NCBI GenBank assembly: GCA_009704705.1
Contig: WLDR01000082.1
Location: 1-6,342, forward strand
Length of the DNA stretch: 6,342 bases
Direction: 5' to 3'
Source: Actinomycetota bacterium
Lineage (GTDB): Bacteria > Actinomycetota > Actinomycetes > Actinomycetales > Microbacteriaceae
Shown here: positions 1 through 6,342 of the stretch, one piece after another
How the letters are laid out: the number at the start of each line of letters is the position of its first letter
Position numbering within the stretch: the first letter of the stretch is position 1
Notes under the pieces: model-generated
What the model was told of the DNA's origin: nothing
Database searches by the model: none
What the model saw: only the letters and a program-made list of their open reading frames with translations
Translations under genes and position numbers: made by a program

Positions 1-90
1 CCGATCACGACGGTGTCACCCATTTTTGATGAGCTTGACGCCGCCGCGAACGAGATCGACATTGACGAACAGATAAAGGACACGAAATGA
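1..90 (+). CDS. C-terminal tail of upstream gene (possibly WecA/MraY-type sugar-phosphate transferase)
   Basis: Frame 1 is open from the window edge to a TGA at 88-90, giving 29 residues that end in an acidic, hydrophilic tail (...ELDAAANEIDIDEQIKDTK). The stop overlaps the next start as ATGA, the usual arrangement of translationally coupled genes, which supports it as a real coding end. The tail itself carries no diagnostic motif. In many actinobacteria the gene just before atpI/atpB encodes an undecaprenyl-phosphate GlcNAc-1-phosphate transferase (WecA/Rfe, MraY family), a polytopic membrane enzyme with a cytoplasmic tail. That identity is inference from gene order only. It could be any other protein. 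Confidence 0.55.
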   Translation, partial: PITTVSPIFDELDAAANEIDIDEQIKDTK

Positions 91-536
91 CCAACTCCGC
101 CACTCCGGTGCTTCGTCGCGCCCTCGTTCAAGGAATCCTGTTCACCTTCGCCTTGGGCGCGCTCGCGGCCATCGGGTTCGGCCTCACCCAGGGCTGGATT
201 GGTGTCACGAGTTCGTTTCTTGGCGCCGCCATCGCTGCCGCTTTTCTGGGCATGACCGCGGGGAGCGTTCTCATCGCGCAGCGCTTCGACATTGTTGGGT
301 TTTTCGCCGTTGTCATGGGCACCTGGATTCTGAAGTTCGTGCTCTTTCTCGTAGCCATCTTCTTGCTCCGCGATCAACCCTGGATTTCCACCTTCCCGCT
401 GTTCATCACGCTGATTGGTGGGGTCCTCGTTTCGCTCGTGACCGACGTCGCTGTTGTCGCAAAGTCGCGCATGCCGTACGCGAGTGATGTCACTCTGCCG
501 GGCTCGACCGCGGCACCCGATTCCACTGACCGGTAG
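87..536 (+). CDS. atpI: AtpI-like ATP synthase accessory membrane protein
   Basis: This 149-residue protein has about four hydrophobic segments (roughly residues 12-34, 37-64, 69-94 and 100-124) and a short hydrophilic Pro/Ser/Thr/Asp tail. Small four-helix proteins directly before atpB are typically the ATP synthase I/AtpI family; in some bacteria they help assemble the c ring or influence Mg2+ supply, though they are dispensable and poorly conserved. The sequence shows no catalytic motif, so the name rests on topology and position. The start is supported by AAGGA at 76-80, six bases before the ATG, and by the ATGA overlap with the upstream stop, which suggests coupled translation. It is followed by a 120-base gap before the annotated atpB ATG, the longest gap here, so it may belong to the upstream transcript as much as to the atp operon. 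Confidence 0.75.
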   Translation: MTNSATPVLRRALVQGILFTFALGALAAIGFGLTQGWIGVTSSFLGAAIAAAFLGMTAGSVLIAQRFDIVGFFAVVMGTWILKFVLFLVAIFLLRDQPWISTFPLFITLIGGVLVSLVTDVAVVAKSRMPYASDVTLPGSTAAPDSTDR

Positions 537-576
537 CTTCCTGAGAGATTCGTTTAGCCCTCTTTCTCCGTGTAGA

Positions 577-608
577 GTTGAGCCGATTCGCTCGCGACGC
601 GAGTCAAC
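577..608 (+). other. Possible hairpin in the atpI-atpB leader
   Basis: CTCG (591-594) can pair with CGAG (600-603) around a five-base loop; CTCGCG-A-CGCGAG is a perfect inverted repeat. Directly outside, GTTGA (577-581) pairs with TCAAC (604-608), leaving a one-sided nine-base bulge. No U-run follows, so it is not a standard intrinsic terminator. It lies about 15 bases before the atpB Shine-Dalgarno and could be a leader structure or a processing site. Folding was done by eye. Confidence 0.35.
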
Positions 609-622
609 ATCCACGCTCGAAC

Positions 623-628
623 GAGGAG
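623..628 (+). promoter_or_regulatory. Shine-Dalgarno sequence for atpB (GAGGAG)
   Basis: GAGGAG is the only good Shine-Dalgarno in the atpB leader. It is 28 bases before the in-frame ATG at 657, too far for normal use, but 7 bases before an in-frame CTG at 636 and 10 before TTA at 639. It therefore argues that translation starts upstream of 657. Confidence 0.6.
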
Positions 629-656
629 TACAGCGCTGTTAGCTCACGCCGCCGCC

Positions 657-1448
657 ATGCTCTCCGCTTCTTCGGAAGACGGAGGCGGCTTTGTCGGTCC
701 CTCGATAATCGAGTTTTTCCCTCCTGCGTTTCTCTTCATTGACACGCCATTCGAGATGAACCGCATCATCGCCATTCGCATCATCATGGCGACGCTACTC
801 ATCGTGTTGTTTGTCATCGGAACCCGAAACATGAAAATTGTTCCGGGCCGCTTCCAGAGCCTCATCGAAATGGGACTCAACCTCGTTCGTGTGAACATTG
901 CCGAAGACCTGCTGGGCAAGAAAGATGGCGCGCGATTCCTGCCACTGTTGACCACGATTTTCTGGACCACGCTGTTCTTGAACATTCCGGGCATCATCCC
1001 CGGATTCAATATCTCGGGAACATCGCTGATCGGTATGCCGATTGTGATGGCTGTCGTTGCCTACGTGATGTTCGTTTATGCCGGCCTGCGCAAGCACCCG
1101 CTCACGTTCCTCAAGGCATCGCTGTTCCCGACCGGCGTGCCCTGGCCCATTTACGTCATCGTTACACCAATCGAGTTCTTCTCGATCTTCATCCTTCGCC
1201 CAATCACCTTGGCCCTGCGTCTTCTCATGAACATGGTCGCCGGACACCTTCTGCTCGTTCTGTGCTTCACTGCAACTCAGTTCTTCTTCCTTGACGCAGA
1301 AGGTGCCTTCAAACTCTTCGGCGCGGGCACTCTCGTGTTCGGATTCGTCTTCACGCTCTTTGAGATTCTCGTATCCGTTCTCCAGGCTTACGTCTTCACT
1401 TTGCTCACTACGGTCTACATCCAGCTCGCGCTGGCTGAGGAACACTAA
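657..1448 (+). CDS. atpB: F1Fo ATP synthase subunit a (Fo proton channel)
   Basis: Subunit a forms the two proton half-channels against the rotating c ring in the membrane. From the ATG the protein is 263 residues with several membrane helices. The core motif PITLALRLLMNMVAGH (residues 182-197) carries the essential arginine R188, equivalent to E. coli aR210. H197 and E236 occupy the places of E. coli Glu219 and His245, the swapped pair seen in mitochondria and many bacteria, and Q243 matches Gln252. The N-terminal stretch with GPSIIEFFPPAFLF suits actinobacterial a subunits. The coding frame is open back to 582 with no ATG, GTG or TTG before 657. The GAGGAG at 623-628 fits a CTG start at 636, which would add seven residues (LLAHAAA, first read as Met). 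The identity is certain; only the start is open. Confidence 0.96.
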   Translation: MLSASSEDGGGFVGPSIIEFFPPAFLFIDTPFEMNRIIAIRIIMATLLIVLFVIGTRNMKIVPGRFQSLIEMGLNLVRVNIAEDLLGKKDGARFLPLLTTIFWTTLFLNIPGIIPGFNISGTSLIGMPIVMAVVAYVMFVYAGLRKHPLTFLKASLFPTGVPWPIYVIVTPIEFFSIFILRPITLALRLLMNMVAGHLLLVLCFTATQFFFLDAEGAFKLFGAGTLVFGFVFTLFEILVSVLQAYVFTLLTTVYIQLALAEEH

Positions 1449-1733
<285 letters not shown>

Positions 1734-1770
1734 TCCGTCTCTCACCAGACTGGCGTCTTTCGGAGGCACA

Positions 1771-2322
1771 ATGCTCCACGCAATCTCAGCGATTCACGCG
1801 GCGGGAGAGAACCCAAATCCTCTCTTGCCGGCCGTCGCCGACCTTGTTTGGTCGGCGGTTGTGTTCGTCGTCATCCTTTTCTTCTTCATGTGGAAGATCC
1901 TTCCCAACATGAAGAAGATGCTGGATGCTCGCGCGGCCGCAATCGAAGGCAACATCGCAAAGGCAGACGTAGCGCAGCGCGAAGCTGAAGAAGTACTCGC
2001 GCAATACACGTCTCAGCTAGCGCAGGCGCGAAGCGAAGCAGTGGTCATTCGCGATTCAGCCCGCGTCGACGGCAACACAATCGTCGAAGAAGCGAAAGCG
2101 GCAGCTACGACAGAAGCGGCTCGAATCACAGCTGCTGCGCAAGCGCAGATTCAGGCCGAACGACAAGCGGTCATTGTGTCGTTGCGCACCGAAGTTGGAT
2201 CACTTGCCATCGACTTGGCTCGCCAGGTTATTGGTGAGGCACTCAACGACGACAAGAAGTCAAAGGCCTTGGTCGATCGCTTCTTGACCGACCTCGAGAA
2301 GAGCGAGAAGGCCAAGAAGTAA
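1771..2322 (+). CDS. atpF: F1Fo ATP synthase subunit b (peripheral stalk)
   Basis: Subunit b anchors the stator: one N-terminal membrane helix contacts subunit a and a long coiled coil reaches delta at the top of F1. The 183-residue product shows a short N-terminus with NPNPLLP, a membrane helix at about 24-44, then an almost unbroken Ala/Glu/Gln/Lys/Arg-rich helix from about 45 to 155 with the usual VIGEAL-like segment (153-158) near the end, and a lysine-rich tail. The reading frame stays open far upstream through atpE and into atpB, but ATG 1771 is chosen because GGAGG lies at 1762-1766 and the homologous sequence begins there; the rest is a frame shadow. Spacing of only four bases is a little short. 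It is separate from delta, unlike the b-delta fusion of mycobacteria. The stop TAA directly abuts the atpH ATG. Confidence 0.95.
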   Translation: MLHAISAIHAAGENPNPLLPAVADLVWSAVVFVVILFFFMWKILPNMKKMLDARAAAIEGNIAKADVAQREAEEVLAQYTSQLAQARSEAVVIRDSARVDGNTIVEEAKAAATTEAARITAAAQAQIQAERQAVIVSLRTEVGSLAIDLARQVIGEALNDDKKSKALVDRFLTDLEKSEKAKK

Positions 2323-3120
2323 ATGGGTAGCGCAACTCGGAGTGCAACGATTGCCGTTCACGCGGCGCTCGCAAAGTCGTTGCCGGCAAGCCTCACGACC
2401 GCGGAGGCGCTTTTTGGCGCATCCGCCGTGATTGCGTCGTCGACCCAGTTGCGCTCAACGCTTTCCGACCCGGCTATCGACGCGGGCGAAAAGCAAAAAC
2501 TCGTGACCGATCTCTTTGGAAAGTCATTCGATAAGGCTGCCCTGGCGCTCGTCGTCTCTGCAACCGCCCAGCGCTGGTCGACCTTGAATGACCTCGTCGC
2601 TGGGATTGAAGACCTCGCTCTTCGGGCTGCGGCGTCGTCGGTGACCGGCCCCGGTGAGATTGAATCCGAGCTGTTCTCTTTTGCTCGGGCAGTGTCGAGC
2701 AACGCTGAACTGGAACTCGCGCTCGGAAGTAAGTTGGGCAACCCTGAAGCGAAAGCAACATTGGCACGAACCCTGTTGACCAAAGCAAAGGCGTTGCCGG
2801 CAACGGTCGTTGTTGTCTCGTCTCTCGTGCAGAACCCTCGTGGTCGAAGGATCGGTGCACTCCTGAGCTCCGCAGCCGCGACAATCGCCAATCAGGGCGG
2901 CTACCTCGTGGCTACCGTCACGAGTGCGCAGCCGCTTGACCCGGCTCAGCTCACTGCGGTTTCGAGCAGTGTTGCAATGCTTTACGGACGCAAGGCCGTG
3001 CTCGATGTTCACGTCGACGCGCGAGCCCTCGGTGGCGTTCGGATTCAAGTTGGCGACGATGTCATCGACGGTTCAATCGCGACCTTGCTCGACGACCTGC
3101 GTTCGCAATTGGCCGGATAA
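2323..3120 (+). CDS. atpH: F1Fo ATP synthase subunit delta (long actinobacterial form)
   Basis: Delta caps the alpha3beta3 head and joins it to subunit b. At 265 residues it is much longer than E. coli delta (177). The C-terminal domain is clear: residues about 195-265 include the signature [16 protein letters not shown] (236-251). Upstream, two stretches (about 28-105 and 115-192) align to each other without gaps at an 87-residue offset: LF 30-31 with 117-118, S39/S126, L43/L130, L47/L134, K57/K144, L60/L147, L64/L151, K67/K154, A73/A160, and VVS 77-79 with 164-166. This suggests a duplicated N-terminal helical domain. The start is the ATG immediately after the atpF stop; the only Shine-Dalgarno-like sequence is GAGAAGG inside atpF (2305-2311), so translation is probably coupled to atpF. 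Confidence 0.94.
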   Translation: MGSATRSATIAVHAALAKSLPASLTTAEALFGASAVIASSTQLRSTLSDPAIDAGEKQKLVTDLFGKSFDKAALALVVSATAQRWSTLNDLVAGIEDLALRAAASSVTGPGEIESELFSFARAVSSNAELELALGSKLGNPEAKATLARTLLTKAKALPATVVVVSSLVQNPRGRRIGALLSSAAATIANQGGYLVATVTSAQPLDPAQLTAVSSSVAMLYGRKAVLDVHVDARALGGVRIQVGDDVIDGSIATLLDDLRSQLAG

Positions 3121-3142
3121 AGCTTCATTCACACAAGAACTT

Positions 3143-3161
3143 CGGCGGGATATGCCCGCCG
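3143..3161 (+). other. Strong GC hairpin between atpH and atpA
   Basis: CGGCGGG (3143-3149) pairs perfectly with CCCGCCG (3155-3161) around an ATATG loop, seven GC pairs. It lies seven bases before the atpA Shine-Dalgarno (AAGGA, 3168-3172). An A/G-rich stretch, not a U-tract, follows, so it does not look like an intrinsic terminator. A stability or processing element for the F1 half of the message is a reasonable inference. Confidence 0.6.
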
Positions 3162-3179
3162 CGAGAAAAGGAAAAGACC

Positions 3180-4817
<1,638 letters not shown>

Positions 4818-4862
4818 CGCGCATCCATTTCGACAATCATCACGTAAACGTAAGGAACACTC

Positions 4863-5756
4863 ATGGGAGCCCAACTTCGGGTCTATAGGCAGAAGATTCG
4901 TTCTGCCCAGACGACCAAGAAGATCACCCGTGCCATGGAGCTGATTTCCGCCTCGCGAATTCAGAAAGCCCAAGCTCGAGTGGTGGCGGCTGCGCCGTAT
5001 TCGCGTGCGATTACGCGTGCGGTGTCGGCTGTGGCGACGTATTCCAATGTGACGCACACACTGACGTCGGAGCCGGAGAAGATCGAGCGCTCGGCGGTCG
5101 TCATTTTTGCTTCCGACCGCGGACTCGCCGGTGCGTTCAGTTCGAACGTGTTGCGTGAAGCCGAACGACTCGCCGAGCTGCTTCGCAGCGAAGGCAAAGA
5201 CGTCGTCTTCTACCTTGTTGGTCGCAAGGCAAATGCGTACTTCAACTTCCGTCGACGCGAATCTGAGCGGGCGTGGACTGGCGGAACGGACGCGCCTGTC
5301 TTCGAAACCGCCAAAGAAATCGCGGAGGCAGTGGTCGACAAGTTCCTGATGCCCACGGCCGACGGTGGGGTCGACGAAATTCACATCGTCTTCAACCGCT
5401 TCGTGAACATGGTGAGTCAGGTTCCCGAGGTCGTGCGTCTGCTTCCTCTCGAGGTCGTCGAAGGCGTGGAGGCACCCGGTGCCTCGGATGCCATGCCGCT
5501 CTACGAATTTGAGCCAGAGGCAGAAGCTGTGCTCGATGCGCTTCTCCCGGTCTACATCGAGAGTCGCATCTGGAACGCCATGCTCCAGTCTGCTGCGTCC
5601 GAGCACGCGAGCCGTCAGCGCTCGATGAAATCGGCCAGTGACAATGCCGACAAGCTCATCCGTGAATACACCCGACTCGCAAACAACGCGCGTCAGTCCG
5701 AAATTACCCAACAAATTGCGGAGATCGTCGGCGGCGCCGACGCACTCGCCGGCTAA
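4863..5756 (+). CDS. atpG: F1Fo ATP synthase subunit gamma (central shaft)
   Basis: Gamma is the rotating shaft that passes ring rotation to the catalytic sites. The 297-residue protein begins with the family helix [12 protein letters not shown]...[15 protein letters not shown] (1-32), has the central alpha/beta domain with [12 protein letters not shown] (84-95), and ends with the helix from about 228 carrying [13 protein letters not shown] (254-266) and [14 protein letters not shown] (281-294). The two terminal helices form the coiled coil inside F1. In the C-terminal signature the usual glutamate of I-T-x-E is Gln284, while R277, Q278 and T282 (E. coli R268, Q269, T273) are kept. The start has AAGGA at 4852-4856, six bases before ATG. 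The gap to atpA is 45 bases with no strong structure. Confidence 0.97.
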   Translation: MGAQLRVYRQKIRSAQTTKKITRAMELISASRIQKAQARVVAAAPYSRAITRAVSAVATYSNVTHTLTSEPEKIERSAVVIFASDRGLAGAFSSNVLREAERLAELLRSEGKDVVFYLVGRKANAYFNFRRRESERAWTGGTDAPVFETAKEIAEAVVDKFLMPTADGGVDEIHIVFNRFVNMVSQVPEVVRLLPLEVVEGVEAPGASDAMPLYEFEPEAEAVLDALLPVYIESRIWNAMLQSAASEHASRQRSMKSASDNADKLIREYTRLANNARQSEITQQIAEIVGGADALAG

Positions 5757-5789
5757 GACACGAACACGTAAGGCAAGAGAGAGAAGATC

Positions 5790-6342
5790 ATGACTGCTAC
5801 GGCTACAAAGACCGCCACGGGCCGAATCGCCCGCGTGACTGGCCCCGTCGTCGACATCGAGTTCCCGCACGATGCCATCCCCGGCATCTACAACGCTCTC
5901 GAGACCACGGTGGAGCTCGGTGGCGAGAAGACCAAGCTCGTACTCGAGGTTGCACAGCACCTCGGTGACGACCTGGTGCGCGCCATCGCCCTGAAGCCGA
6001 CGGACGGACTCGTTCGTGGCCAAGAGGTGCGTGACACCGGCGCTCCGATCTCGGTTCCCGTCGGTGACGCCACCAAGGGCAAGGTTTTCAACGTCACAGG
6101 TGACGTGCTCAACGCAAAGCCCGGCGAGAAGATCGAGTTCAAAGAGCGCTGGCCAATCCACCGCACGCCGCCCAAGTTCGACCAGCTCGAATCAAAGACG
6201 CAGCTCTTCGAAACCGGCATCAAGGTCATCGACCTTCTGACCCCTTACGTACAGGGTGGAAAGATCGGCCTGTTTGGTGGTGCTGGTGTGGGCAAGACGG
6301 TGCTGATTCAGGAAATGATTCAGCGCGTTGCTCAGGACCACG
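5790..6342 (+). CDS. atpD: F1Fo ATP synthase subunit beta, N-terminal part (cut by window end)
   Basis: Beta carries the catalytic sites for ATP synthesis. The first 184 codons are present and the frame is open at the right edge; a full beta is around 470-490 residues. Visible are the N-terminal barrel domain beginning [15 protein letters not shown] (11-25), the segment [20 protein letters not shown] (141-160) and the Walker A P-loop GGAGVGKT (163-170), whose lysine K169 binds the phosphates. The Walker B, catalytic glutamate and DELSEED-type region lie beyond the window. The start ATG is 33 bases after the atpG stop; only a weak purine-rich Shine-Dalgarno (GAGAGAGAAG, 5777-5786) precedes it, weaker than those of atpE and atpA. 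atpC (epsilon) would be expected next. Confidence 0.97.
   Translation, partial: MTATATKTATGRIARVTGPVVDIEFPHDAIPGIYNALETTVELGGEKTKLVLEVAQHLGDDLVRAIALKPTDGLVRGQEVRDTGAPISVPVGDATKGKVFNVTGDVLNAKPGEKIEFKERWPIHRTPPKFDQLESKTQLFETGIKVIDLLTPYVQGGKIGLFGGAGVGKTVLIQEMIQRVAQDH

Noticed and set aside
573..578. TAGAGT as a possible -10 box for an atpB promoter
   Set aside because: It fits TAnnnT, but no convincing -35 hexamer lies 16-19 bases upstream, so a promoter cannot be supported from sequence alone.
1745..1758. Short inverted repeats in the atpE-atpF gap (CCAG/CTGG and AGAC/GTCT)
   Set aside because: Only four base pairs each and mutually exclusive; expected by chance and much weaker than the hairpins before atpE and atpA.
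4848..5773. ACGTAAGG occurring in both the atpA-atpG gap (4848-4855) and the atpG-atpD gap (5766-5773)
   Set aside because: The first copy overlaps the atpG Shine-Dalgarno, but the second is 16 bases from the atpD start, so they do not share an obvious role; an eight-base match is weak.

Overview
The window holds most of a bacterial F1Fo ATP synthase operon, all on the + strand, in the order (upstream gene tail) - atpI-like - atpB (a) - atpE (c) - atpF (b) - atpH (delta) - atpA (alpha) - atpG (gamma) - atpD (beta, cut by the window end). The organism is most likely an actinobacterium, and Microbacteriaceae is my best guess. The reasons are the long separate delta subunit (265 aa, with b as its own gene and not fused as in mycobacteria), the basic C-terminal extension on alpha, the GTG-started atpE, and the moderately high GC (high 50s percent by eye). 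The family-level placement is inference from remembered family features, not a search.

Layout. Positions 1-90 are the last codons of an upstream gene whose TGA overlaps the atpI ATG (ATGA). Positions 87-536 encode a four-helix AtpI-like membrane protein. The 537-635 gap has no gene; it holds a hairpin and the Shine-Dalgarno for atpB. The Fo genes follow (a: about 636/657-1448; c: 1497-1733; b: 1771-2322), then delta (2323-3120), which starts directly after the atpF stop. The F1 genes are alpha (3180-4817), gamma (4863-5756) and the first 184 codons of beta (5790-6342). Gaps inside the operon are 0 to 59 bases, consistent with one transcript. The only gene-free stretch worth naming is the roughly 100-base atpB leader; no gap exceeds 300 bases.

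The products form one machine. a and c carry protons through the membrane, b and delta form the stator linking a to alpha, and the ring turns gamma inside alpha3beta3 to make ATP. Key residues are in place: the a-subunit arginine, the c-subunit glutamate, and P-loops in alpha and beta. The c ring lacks Na+-ligand residues, so it should be proton-coupled.

I see no previously undescribed system here. The points worth checking are finer: two strong hairpins placed just before the ribosome-binding sites of atpE and atpA (subunits needed in several copies), an atpB start that appears to need a CTG codon or an ATG without a Shine-Dalgarno, an internal duplication that accounts for the long delta subunit, the alpha C-terminal extension, and a Glu-to-Gln change at a usually conserved gamma position.
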